DNA from: Lanius collurio
Lineage: Eukaryota > Chordata > Aves > Passeriformes > Laniidae
DNA: 64,000 bases
Direction: 5' to 3'
Assembly (NCBI GenBank): GCA_020086605.1
Contig: JACBWW010000002.1
Coordinates: 28,016,049 to 28,080,048 of the forward strand
A model generated the notes under the pieces. The model made no database searches and had not been told where the DNA came from. It saw nothing but the letters and a program-made list of their open reading frames with translations. Below, in pieces: positions 1 through 29,759 of this stretch. Positions within the stretch are counted from its first letter, which is position 1. Each line of letters starts with the position of its first letter. The translations under genes were made by a program, and so were the position numbers.

Positions 1-1841
1 CCTTCTTGGAATCCTGTTTCCAGTCCTACATGTTTGGGTTTTTCCTTTGGATTGCTTGTATGACCAACTTACTTAATAATGCTGTGTAGCCCATAGAATT
101 TCCTTCTAAAAATGAAGGTAAACATAAAACATATGTAAACACCATTATAACTATGTTTGTGCTTGAGTGCTGTTTCACCAAGCAGGTTGGGTCTCTAGGT
201 CACTAAAGGCTGTGACTTACCAACTGTTCTGTGCTGCTCTTTTGATACCCAGAGCTCCTGTCCCTTCCACAGTGTATTTCTCCAAATCTGGACTCTGTTG
301 CCATGTTCATTCTGTCACTTCTTCCTGCATCTCATAGCTTTGAGCCTGTAGTGTTGCTTTGCAGCTTGGTGTACGTGCCAAGAGCAAGTGGTCATTTACA
401 GTTTGCTAAAGAGCAGCTGAAGAGTCTCTGTTGCAAGTTACTTGATTCATAAACAGTCCAGCTGGTTGTGACTGCGTAGTCTGTCAGCAGTAATTCTGTA
501 CTTGAAGGGATTTGGTGGTTAATTGCCTCTTTTCAGCTGTTACATTATGACTTGATAGTGGGATAGTTATGGATCAACTTGTCCTGCCTAATACTTCTAC
601 AGAAATGGAGTCAATGGGCATGGAAACAGATCCCTGTTGATGACAGGAAGTTCCTAGTTCCTAGTTTTGAGGGCTGAGGCTGATGATACTACTTCCATTC
701 TCTTTTGATGTTACTGTATTATGACTTTTAAGATTATTGTTTGAAAACAGTAAAAAAGGATGTCCATTTGCCTTGTGTTGTTTGGTGGATTTGGTTGAAT
801 AGGAATGCCTCCATTCTTCAAAAATACTTTAGTTCAGAGAGAACTTTTTACAAACCCTCTTTCCTGTATCTTCTGTCTTTTGGTCTTGTCTGTTCTGATG
901 TTTTTCCTAGATTCTTTTAGGTATGCCTTGTGTATAAAACCTCTTTCAGAGGGAAAAAAGGCTTAGGATTCCACTGAAAGAGCATATATGTTCAAAAAAA
1001 AAAAAGGGTAAGGGCAAAATGATTGGAGTATTATGATAGATTATTCCTATTGTTTAGGATTGCATCTTGAAGATAATACTGAAGAAGTCCTAAAATACTT
1101 TGTATTTTGATGTTTAGAATGATTTTATCAGTGTGAAATTAGGTGATCTGCAAATAGTTTTTGATTGCATAGCTCTTCTTTTGCTAGGTGTTACACTGGT
1201 AGCTTTGAATCTACTGAGTTTGGTATGACCTTAAGATTTAAGACCTCAGTTTTGCTGTGAGAATGCTCCTTCCTAGGCACTCAGTGATGATGGTTAATTG
1301 TATGATCTAGAAGTCTTTTTCTGAGCAATGTGACAGCTGTAGGAGGGTGAGCTTGCTTTTGATAGGGATTTTTCCTCTGTTATTTTTGCTTGTCAACAGT
1401 CTCACCTCTATGTACAGAATATTCTGTGTCTGTTTACAGCAGAAGAGTGCCTGCAAGGATGCTGGTTGTTTATAACGGTGATAGAAATGTGCTAAGCTTT
1501 TAGAAAACAATAGGGTTCTTAAAATGAGGTACCAAGAGAGAAGTTAATTTTAGATATGAGAAAGAGGAAGTTGGATTTCAGACTGTTCTACAATTGTGTT
1601 ACTGTTTGTATGGATCTAAATTGAAAGTTTGTTGCATTTATTAGATTCAATGCATGTAGGTAGAAATGCATACTTTAGGAGCAAATCTGTCTTCTCAACA
1701 AATTCCTAAGAATCAAAATTGCATGAAGTTAAAATAAATAAAATACTCTACACACAGAATATGAAGTGTCTTTGAACTGTTTGAAATATTTTTCCCATGC
1801 TCAACATAATTAATTAAATTTTGTGTAATGATTTTTTTCAG
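1..1841 (+). other. ADSS2: Partial ADSS2 intron upstream of the first visible exon
   Basis: AT-rich sequence with no recognisable coding exon. It ends in a pyrimidine tract and an AG acceptor at 1840-1841. The preceding exons, expected to encode the N-terminal catalytic residues, were not found here. A short A run lies near 994-1005. Confidence 0.8.
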
Positions 1842-19328
<17,487 letters not shown>

Positions 19329-20027
19329 AGATTTCAGATGCATGGAAGAAAGCACACTCCTCAAAAGACTGCTCATTCTTAAATGCATTAGTAGCCCGCA
19401 AAGCAAAGATGTTGGAAAGATAGATTTTTGCATGGGAAGAAATGCTAGAGTTGATACTCCCAAATCAATTGCTACTCCTGAAAGAGACTCTTAACATGAA
19501 CCTGTGTCAATTCCTGTTCAACTGCAATTTCCAGGACACTTGTCATTGTTGTTCAAGGTGCCATCAGATTTTTTTTTTCTTTACCTAATATTTACTTCAT
19601 AATGTAATTCCTGTTTGAAAATCTAAGGTAGCATTGCTTTCATGACTGTCTTTGTTATCCTCTCTCTGCTTTTGGCGGTGTTACTTCCCTGAAATTTTAG
19701 ACAGTAAAAATTATGCAGTTTTGCACAGATAGTTTTACATCCTCATTATTTGTATTCCTAAAGCTGTTGTATTCTTAATGACTGCTTTTGTGAGTGATTA
19801 AAGAGGGGGAGTCTGATTTTATAATGCTATAAATGCTGTCTAAATTATTGTGTGATCTGTTTTTTAAAAGAAACTGTGATGCCAAGTTGTTATGAATGTC
19901 CAGGTTTTTTTAGCTGTATAACACAGGAAACTTACTCTTTGTAACTCACAGAGGATGCTCAAGTGTTTACCAGGAAGTGTGCCCAGAAAGTTCGAAAAGC
20001 GATATTGTAAAAAGTTCATTTGCAATT

Positions 20028-20033
20028 ATTAAA
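20028..20033 (+). terminator. ADSS2: Proximal polyadenylation signal ATTAAA
   Basis: This is the common variant hexamer, about 700 bases after the stop, followed by a T/G-rich stretch (ctgttctgattttgag). It could give a short 3' UTR isoform. Confidence 0.5.
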
Positions 20034-20566
20034 GAACTGTTCTGATTTTGAGTTAAATGTTTCATAATGTTACTCTTTCTTTCCCTGGCATTTTAAAAAC
20101 TCTGTGCTTCTCTGTTTCCAAGGCGTGTGTTTTAAACTGTTCCCCTAATTAAATGGGGTTATATTTGTATTTTGTGAGAAGTCTAACATTTTGATGCCCT
20201 TTTAAATTCCTTTCTTCAGAGTCAATTGAAGATCTTTCTCTGGAGGATTGCCAAAGTGCAGACACTCTGTGTTCATAAGCTGAAGATGCTTTAGAAATAA
20301 CATTGAAAGTATTCCATGTATTTGCTTTGGGTGTAGGGTAAATAACAAGTGTTCACCTCAAGATATCTGATACATTTTGGATTATTGTTGGGAAATGTGG
20401 ATATGTTCTAGAACTATTTAAATCTATAACCATTATTATCTATTCCAAAGAATCTGATTTCTTTTAGCAACAGCCCAGTAATTACCTATTCCCTTTCCAG
20501 ATTGCTGAGAATGACACTGTTTTTACACACCATGCTATGGTATCATGTGCTTCTTTTTCACTTTAA

Positions 20567-20572
20567 AATAAA
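20567..20572 (+). terminator. ADSS2: Distal polyadenylation signal AATAAA
   Basis: Canonical hexamer followed after about 25-40 bases by the GT-rich element gtttgtatcggggtgggg, the usual arrangement of a cleavage site and downstream element. Probable main 3' end of ADSS2. Confidence 0.7.
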
Positions 20573-20590
20573 ACTTACTTTGTTTCCTAA

Positions 20591-23500
20591 ACCCAAGTTT
20601 GTATCGGGGTGGGGCAGTAGTTTTAGATTTAGTTTAGTAGATTTTGGCTGCATATAAGAATATGTGAACGAGTATAAGAAACTTCTAATGCAAAATAAAA
20701 GATATGAGGCCTTTTGGTTTGTCTTGAGTAACCATATGTTGCCTGAAATAGATTTGTTGGACTATGTTGCTGCTGACGTGGTTAGCACAATTTTTTATTT
20801 TCAATTGAGCCAAAATAAAATTGCTTATCCTAAGAGGAGAGGCAGGAGGGTTGAAGGATAAAACTACTGATTTTAAGGGTGCATTTTCTATTGCTTGCAT
20901 GTGACAGAGCAGTTAGTGGGGCCTGTATTTTGCTTGTGTCATGTGTGGAAAGAGGTGGATGCCACAGAATGATGAAAAATTGGCGAATACAAGTGAGAAA
21001 CCTTTGTATCATTATTGCATATAAAGATCATTCTAATCAGCATTAAAAAACAAGCAAGGTAATTTTTTTCTGGAGAAGATGAAGGTCTAGTTTTGCTGTC
21101 AGCCTCACAGTCCAGGAGAGAACCATACCATCCCTCCCTAGCTAAAGGACATCTTGAATTGCAGATCTCCTCCTAATTCTTGGGTGGAGAAAAGGAGGGA
21201 TAGAACTATGTGAAACATAAATTCCAGTGTTTATTTAGAAGGAAAAATTTACTTTTTTCTAGGCAGTAGAGGGAATTGATGTTGCACTGTGAAAAATAGG
21301 TAATAATTACTAAGTATTCTTGTTTCCCTGTAGCTGTAGGAGGCACCAAGGGAGTTTGTGCTTCAATGAAACTACCAGCCAAGGTCTGTGGGCCTAGCTG
21401 GTTCAAGGAGTGAATAAATAAATAAATAATGAGGGTATGTTTCCTTCTACTGTCACTGAATAAATAAAACACATCTTTGGAGCTGTGTTACACTTCTGCC
21501 AAGCAGAGACCTTCAAAGTTTCAGTTTTTTTCACTGTTGTAACTCCACTGTACAAACTACCATTGTTTTTCAGTGGAGGAATTCATATTCCCAGATGCAG
21601 CAGTGTTGAGCAATACAGCAGTAGCCTAAAATGATACAAAGTATTTGTGCAGCATTTTGAAAGAAACAAAACAGAACTGCCTTGGATGCAATAGTGATTT
21701 ATATTCTTTTGCTGTCTTTTAAATTCAGCTGAGATTTTTCTTTGATTCTTCCATTCATAGGCAGGCCTGGAAAGTTGAAAACATTCTCCTACCAGTACTG
21801 GTCCAGGATATATGTGCTCTAGAATCTGTTGGTGTATGTATATTTACTCTCATGATCTGGAACAAAGAATTTTTCAATTTCAGGTGGTTAAACTTGGCAT
21901 CTGTGAAGTTGTATTATGTTGTCTCTGCATGCCTAGTTTTGCCTAAGTTTTCCTGGAGTGAATTCTTGGACTGGTGCACAAACACTTCCCTTGTGTCAAA
22001 GACCGGTTCCACCCCACTGAATTTCCCTCTCCCCCAGTGCCCCCGTTTTCTCCCCCTTATTTCACTTGTACAGATGTGGAAATAAGCTGGGATGTTATCA
22101 ACAACCTGAATTTTGTGGAAACAAACTCTCTAAGTTACAGAGATTTGTTTCAAGCTTCATGTTCAGCTGTGGAACCGAGAAGGAAGAAGAGAACAACAGC
22201 CTAATACTTGACCTCCAGCAGGGGCAAAGGTAAATGGCTTTGAAGAAATATGTAGCTTTTTAGCTCTAGATAAAATTCTGTTTTCTGGCTTCCCCCCCTT
22301 CATTAGTCAAGAAAGGAATTGAACTAATTCTCGAAGGAATTGTCCCACTCTTTGGCAAAAGGCTTTCTGTTGTCTGTCACAGGCTAGTAGTAAGCTGTAG
22401 TAGAAAGAAAAACCTTCATACTTTGACAAGCATCTATTTCTTGAGCCTTCTTCTGTGCTCTCTCTCTCAGAAGGCTCTAGAGGTGCTGCCATAGAAGGGG
22501 AGAGGATGGCAGCATAGGATAGTAGTTGAAATTGATTCTTGTCCAAGTATCCCCTCCCACTAATGGGATGTTTTCAGGAGGCACAGATGTTAGACCAGAC
22601 CAGGCTGATGACAGTCAAGGTATTTTGATCTCACTGTTCTTGCTGCCCCTGAAATATTTATGAGGCTGAATCTCCCAGGCTTGTGCTGTACTGCAGGATT
22701 TAATACCCTTATGTGTCCCTACAGATTAGTGAGCCTCCTTTACTAACTAAATAAGAGGGAAAGTGAAGGATACTTCTGCTGCTTAGCCTTTCCATTTCTG
22801 TTCCATGTGTAATTGGGTTTTGACATGTAGCTAATAGACAAAACCTTCAGATAAAGGGGCAGACGTGATGTTGCTGTCATGCTGCTTTCATCTGCCATCA
22901 TCCTGGAAATCTACTTCCTAATAAAAGATGATAGATTCCTTTTGCTATGACTGCCATCTCTCTTACTGAAACATAATCAAAGGTGTGACTAGTTTAGAAA
23001 AAGTAAAAGGCAAAATAGCTGGGAATGAAAGGGACAATTCAATCAGGTGAGTTTTTTTCTCCTGCCCATACTTTTCATAGTCTCTGAAACAGCAAAACTT
23101 AACAAACCTGGTGGTATAGTAATCAAACACTTATTTTTGGTGCATGACAGCTTTACATATTGAAGGTAAGGTATAGACTGCTCTGCATACCTGTGTACAC
23201 ACAGCTGATGCATTATTAACTTAAAATTTTACACTGTTTTTCATTGCTCTGAGTGTAGCAACTCATTTGATGTGTTGTACTTAAAATACCTTGCAATAGA
23301 TACATGTTGAAATATCTTCCATTCAACTTTAGACAGAAAACACTATGTTAAATCCCAATGTTCTTCACTGCCACTTCGGAACCACTAATCAAGTGTATCA
23401 AAGCAATGTATTTTCTTACACTACCTTAGATTTTTTTCACTGATTAATCTGTTTGTGCATGCATCTACGTAGTTACTCTTTAGCTCTTTTGATACACGCT

Positions 23501-23989
23501 ACTGAAATTGTCAGTAGTGTATTTAAGTAACTATTTTTAATAACAATTGCCCAAGTACAGCTAGTTTTCCTTGTTTTGTTCACTGGTTGACCGTTATTGT
23601 CTGGTTATTATAAAAGGAGCTGGGGTCCCCGAGTGTTGGTAGTTGGCATGGATTTGGGGGCAGCTCCTTTTTCCAAAAAATGAGATGACTATTCACTTGT
23701 TTTCCCTGTGTGCAGCTTAGGACTAGCTTGTTAATAGTGAAGCACACTTCCCTCGTTCATGTTCCATATGTTCCTCTCGACAGGAAATCCAGATCAGTTA
23801 GTTGTGTTGAGAAAGGGCAAGTCAGTTGTCACTTTGAATGAAGCATGATTGTACCAGTCACTGGTGGTCTTTTCCTGAGAGCTGAATTGTCAAAGCCAGG
23901 TTGGGATGGTGTTTCAGCTTCGTTGTTTACTGGAGCCAGTTGCAGTTTACTAAAATGTCTGGGCAAAAGGCATAAATCATTCTGTAATC
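20591..23989. other. Intergenic sequence downstream of ADSS2
   Basis: No gene is recognised. It contains an (AATA)n microsatellite at about 21413-21429 and a consensus TATAAAAGG at 23609-23617 with no recognisable gene after it. Short open frames on both strands are below 90 codons and unrecognised. Confidence 0.65.
21413..21429. repeat. (AATA)n microsatellite
   Basis: Four tandem AATA units within a short A/T tract. Confidence 0.8.
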
Positions 23990-24300
23990 TCATGCTGACA
24001 TATGGTATGTAAATACCATGATCCACCCAAAGGGTCGCCAGCATTATAAATGTACTTTCTAATCTGCTGCTGAAATGAGCACTCAGTATAATGCCTCTGT
24101 AATCTAATAGATATTAACAGCCTGAGAATGTACAGTAAGACCTTAATAATTCAGTATTGTTCGATTGGCTCCATCTGACTTGTAATTAGCATGATAAGGG
24201 TTGTGCCTCTTGCACTTGAGCAACTAACTGCATTAGTTCAGTATCGATAGAATTTTCAAAGCCTTGACTACCCAATATAAATAACCTACAACATTTTACT
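23990..24300. promoter_or_regulatory. Candidate conserved noncoding element
   Basis: This stretch has no open frame, no low-complexity tracts and a dense set of factor-like words. They include ATTGG (reverse CCAAT) at 24164-24168, a homeodomain TAATTA at 24183-24188 and GATAAG at 24193-24198 about half a helical turn away. Regulatory function is inferred from texture only; conservation was not measured. Confidence 0.3.
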
Positions 24301-26772
24301 TCTTTTTCTTTATTATGGAAGTCAATGTGCAATACAGTAAATTTTCATGGGGAGAAAAAAAATCTAGATTTTTTTTTTCAAGCAATTTCCATTCTGGATT
24401 CTCAAATATATGATAAATTCAGGCCATGCAGCACTCCTGGTACGGCCAAAACCTTTTGAATGTAGTTTTGGTTTCCTCTGCCCGGATTCTCCTGTTCCTT
24501 TTGTAGATCAAAGTAATAAGATCACTAGAAGTTGTTCACTATTGCCCACTAGGCATAAAAGGAGGAAGGCTTATTCCATGGGTCTCATGGGTTTAGTTTG
24601 ATGCACAAACTTACCCTGGAGCTCTTCTGGATGCATGTGTCTTATGGACCCATCCTAGCTGCCCATGACAGAAACCAGACATCCTTTCCAGGATGAACAG
24701 CTGAGCTGATGAAGTAGTTAAATAGAGGATAGTGAAGTGAAGGTACAAGCAGGAGACTAAAGAGCAAAAATCCCACCCAAGCTGTGGAAAGGTAATTTTT
24801 TTTTTGTATAGAAGTCGTGGAAAAATATTTTCGTCCCAGTACAGAGCTTACAAATGAAAAAGGGGATGACATTGATAACAAGGCATAATCTTGCCTCTGT
24901 TGAAAAAATGTGAGTTTACGCAGATGAATGCATGTTTTTAAATGTAAGAAATAAAATCTGGGCAGACTTTTATTTTTTTCCCCCCGCAAAAAGTAGCCCT
25001 CTGAAATGCTAAGTCTTCAGTGGATTTTTTTATACAACTGATAGTCTGACCTGTGCACATACTGTGTGTTCTGTGGTTAAAGAGGCTGGTGGCAAGACTG
25101 GTGCTGGATCTGTTTAACTGCCTTAGCTTCTTTTGCAGAATATAACATGCCAAATTCCTACAAGCATTGGTGTAAAATATTTGGGTGTTCTGTTTGTCCA
25201 TTTGTTAAGGAGCTGCTGATGACCTAAACTAACCTGCTTACGTGGCTTGAATGTATTAATCTCTATTTTGGTAGCAAAATTCACTGTGGGATAGCATGGC
25301 TATTAGGAATCCCCCAGGAAAAAAAAAGAAACAGTGTCTGCATGAAATAGTAAAAATTCTACCAAATGTTAAATTTTGCAGAACTATGGGAGTTTTTAGA
25401 ATGAGTTACACAATATTCGTGACAGGTCTTAGAGTAGAAACTAATGCAGGAACCAGTTAACTTATTTAAAGAGTGTTTTATTTCAGGACAAAAATGTGCT
25501 GTTCTGTGACTCAAGGCAGAACTTCTTCACAGACTGATTCATTATATCCATGGTCTGATATGGTCTGCTTGTTTATCACAATTAAGTAATAATTTATTCT
25601 ACCTCCCGAGGAATGAAATTTGGCTGCTGTGTGTAAAACACTGACTCACCAGTATTTGGAAAACAAAGTAGATGTTTTCTGTGCTTTGTTGCCCATCAAA
25701 GTCGGTGAATTATGTTTTGGCTATTCCATAGCAACGGCGTCACTGGAGTGTGAATTAATATTACAGCTCCAGGAGTTTGATGTTAAAATTGGTTCTCACC
25801 AGAGATCTTAAGTGGGAGTATTGTTTTGAATAGCATCATGACACAGCCATCTTAGAAACTCCTTGAACACATCCACAGTTCAATTTTTTTCTGAAACTAA
25901 GACCACTGCATCTTCCACTTAGTTGCAGAGCATGATGTAAAAGCGCCTTATCCAATCCAGTCTACAAAAGAATGTATTTTCATGCTTTAGATAATTTCAG
26001 TCAATCTTGGAAAATGTAGCTATACAACATACAAAAGTGACAACTCCAACACTCACACACAATATGAGCTGTTGAGAATCACTGTTATATTTACCAACAT
26101 TTCCATATCCCTGTCAGCCAGTTCTGCACAACTGTTGTCCTCATCATAGTCAGCAGCACCAACAGAGATTCCTCTCCTCTCCCCAACTCGTCCCCCAGGG
26201 TGATTCTTCTCCAGTTTTACCCTGGCGTGGCTTCAGCGGGAAGCATTCCTCATCTTTGGGAAGTGGGGGAGGTTGCATCTTCCTTCCTGCAGCAGGAATC
26301 ATGTAGTCAGGTTGCCAGCCCAGCTACCTGAGAGAGTGCCAGTAGTGACTGTGTCTACCACGGAATCTACAAGACTTCTTCCAAATTTTGTGTTGTTTGC
26401 CTGTCTCCTGGTATACCCTCATTTCAGAATTTATCTTCCACCCTGGATATACAACCAGAAATAGTTTTTAAATTTGCCATTAGAATGCTTGGGTTATGTA
26501 TTTCTCTTGCAACTTTGCATGGAAAACTTTAGTTACAAGTCTCAGTAGCTTTTCAAACCTGCTGCATTAAAAAACCTCATCATGATGTGAGCAAAAATGG
26601 TTTCAGTCTTAACAGAGAGCCCCTTAGGGGGGAGAGGAGCCTAAGGTAGAGGTTAAATCGTTCATGTAGGGACCTGCAGGGAGCCTGTGCAGTCACGGGG
26701 AAGCAGTATGTCCAAATGCCACAGCCATACAATTAAAATTGCAGGACCATCTGTAATCTACTTGTTGGGCTA

Positions 26773-26790
26773 AATAATAATAATAATAAT
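26773..26790. repeat. (AAT)n microsatellite
   Basis: Six tandem AAT units. Confidence 0.85.
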
Positions 26791-29571
26791 CCATTAAAAA
26801 ATAGCCTAATCTTGTTTTTGAACTCTCTTGAACTTAACATGCTGAGAAGGAATTCTTTTTCCAGGATGAAGTCTGTTCTGCTTTTGAGAACCAAGGAAGG
26901 CCATACCAGTAAAGTTTTTAAACTAAGTGGTATTTTACAGACTGGGCAAAGACTGAGGCTGCAATGTGAGCTCACCTTTCCTGGTCCATGCAGTGAGGTT
27001 ACAGACTGAGATAAACTATGGAATGAAAATCAGGAAAGGCAAAGCTTGCAGGTACAATCACGGGTACTGTCAGCTTGGGCTCCCTTTGCCTTGCTAGGAT
27101 GCTGGGAGCAAGACCCTCTGCCTCTCTAGGCCTGGACTTGTGATACTTCCTCCTTTCCTTACTGGTTTTGGAAAGGGCAGGGGGAGCAGTCCCACTGGTG
27201 TCAGCCTTGTGAGTACACTTTGGAGTGCTGTTTGAGCCAGTTACTAGCAGTGTTGCAGTTGACTATGAACACAACAAAATGGAGTGGTGTCTTGAGAGAC
27301 TAAGAGCTGGACAGGGGAGAGGATCTGTCAACAAATCACTTGGATACTTGTGCCCCTGCACTCTTGAGCCACTATCCTGAGTGCTGCTGCACTTCAGTAA
27401 ATTAGACTTTTAAATGCAGTTTTCTCAAGTTACTCCTAGATCTGAGTGTAGGAGCATCTCCTAACTGGTGAAGTTTAAAGAAGAGTCAGAGGGTGAGAAA
27501 ATAACAATCTGACATGGGAGGAAGCCCAGGGTTGGGTCTGAAAGGGTAAATCTTTTGTCCTATTGGACATGCTCTCCAGTACATCTTACTTGCTGTAGAC
27601 AGAAGGTAAATCTTTCTTTAACCTGTCTGGAATTGGAAGCGTAGGCGTAATTTGAGTCTGGATTTTTTTAGGTGCCCTTCTGTCATACGACCTACCGATG
27701 GCACTGGAGTGGGGAGACCTCAGGAAAAACAACTTGGGGCAGGGAAGAAGAGAGAGCTTTGTTTGCTTCTGAGACACAGAGTCCTGGAGCCAGGAGGGAC
27801 CATGAGGTTCTGGGATAGGAGTAGGATTTCTGCCTTTAGTGACAGAGACCTAAACTCTTACCCTGAGACCTCACAGGCTCTGTGCTAATCTGCTCCAGTG
27901 TTTCACCTTTAGAGAGTTTCTCCTACCACCCATTTCTCCTCCCACTGCAAGCTTAGGTTTTGTTGTTCTGTGGTCTGTTTGCTATGGATAGGGAGGACAG
28001 ATTATTCCCTTTTTCTCTTGCAGCCCAGTTTTGGATATTTGCTGTGTCCCAGTTTTTTCCTCAGGCTAATCAATTCTCTGAGGCTCTGCTTGGAGGTCAT
28101 TTTTAGAGATGTCCAAGGTGGTGTGTTTGGTTTATTTTTTTTCTGTCCCCAGGGAGATGGGACCTGAAAATGGACACAGTTTGTTCACTGATGTTTGCAC
28201 GTGAGTTTAGGGGATGGATGACATTGACTATCTTGTATCAGGAAATCTACTTACGGTTTCTAGTATGATGTTTTCCAGCTTTTCAACGTCATAGCTTTGC
28301 TGATTCATATTTCTGTCCATTTTGCATTTGCTTTATTGCCTTTTTTTTTTTTTTGCTTACACGTAGAAACTTGCTCACAGCCCTAGTGATCTGCAGCCTA
28401 TTTTTCTCAGACCATTTCTCTAATTTCATAAAATAATTTTGAACTCTTACTCTTTTTTCTGTTTTCTAATGTACTTAGGGTTCCTTTCAGCCTTGCAACA
28501 CCTGCACATTTACTAAGGACACTCTTTTTACCATCGCTGACTTCACCAATGAAAAATTGGAATGGTATGAAAACAGGACCTGTTCACTGAAAACATTTTG
28601 CTGGTTTGAAGGTGAATCACTTTCTAGGTGTGATTTTTCTTTTTAATTATTATTTTTGTTTGTTTCCTGACCAACTCTGCACCTACCCCAAAGCAATTTT
28701 ATCTAAACACATTCCTTTGTTTGCTTATCAAAACATCCTGCAAGTCTGAATATGTCACCATTTGAGCTGATACCAACAGCTTGCCAATGCTGGCAAGAAA
28801 ATATCCCGATCTTTGCTTTGTGGTTGCTGAACCTTGTGCCAAACCAGTCTGCCTTGCCCACCTGGAGGTGGTGCTTGCTGCCTCCCATGAAGAGAAAGGT
28901 TGAGTTTGCCTGTTAGATAAAGAATTGGGAGGCAAATAATCAATATTTTCATTAATTTCTAGCTAATCATAACTAGCTACTAAGTCTAGGGTGATCTTAG
29001 ATAAGTGGCTGTAGTTAGATGATTTTTTGTGCCACTTTTCTTTTTGTGTGCAAGCACTCTGAACACACTTGTCCAGTCAACCACAATTCATTAATTAATA
29101 TGGATGACAGCTCTGTGTACTGAATCACTGAAAAGAAATTCCAGCAGGGACATACATGTCATCAGTACCAAGCTGCCTCCAGAGCAGGGTGGAAAGGGGT
29201 CTCTTCACGTTGACAACTTTGTTCACTCCAGGCTCTGGCCATTCCTGTGGGAACCCAGTTCAGCTCTCATCCAGAAACAGATGATGATGGTCAGATTCAG
29301 CCCTTGCATATAGCAACCCTTCTGTCTTCCTGTTTTCTCCTTTCAGACAAAATTATATCAGCCTGGAGGTCTTGGTGCAGGTGGAGTCTTGTTCCTGGAA
29401 GAGCCAGCCAGCTGTGGGCCTGCACAGGATATGAGAGCCAGAAACTGCCAGGGACAGAGGGCATGTGCTCAAGCTGGCCCTGGACTTGGTGAGTTAGAAG
29501 AGCAATTTACAAATTCAGCACAGTCAGTAAGGAAGAAAAATAGACATAGTAAATAAAGAAAGAGGCAGAGC

Positions 29572-29589
29572 TTTTTTTTTTTTTTTTTT
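29572..29589. repeat. Poly-T homopolymer followed by GTT units
   Basis: Eighteen T followed by ggttgttgttgtc. Simple sequence; no source retroposon is recognised. Confidence 0.85.
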
Positions 29590-29759
29590 GGTTGTTGTTG
29601 TCATTCTTGAGGGCAGAGCTGGAATTTAAAAGTTTGTGACAGTGCTTGTACTGATGGCCATGGTCTTTGCCCAGTAATAGGTGACTGGAAGATTTCAGGA
29701 ATCCAACTCATTTCCATTACGTTTTTTCTTTCTTAAAGAAAGAAAAAGAAAGAATTGTG

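Larger units (their letters stand above)
19329..20590 (+). other. ADSS2: ADSS2 3' untranslated region (approximate end)
   Basis: AT-rich sequence after the stop codon with no further conserved frame. The likely distal end is just past the AATAAA at 20567-20572. The exact cleavage site cannot be read from the sequence. Confidence 0.7.
24301..29759. other. Intergenic sequence without recognised gene
   Basis: Only simple repeats are supported: (AAT)n at 26773-26790, T runs at 28341-28354 and 29572-29589. Open frames are short and unrecognised. GC content rises from about 26 kb onward. Confidence 0.6.
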
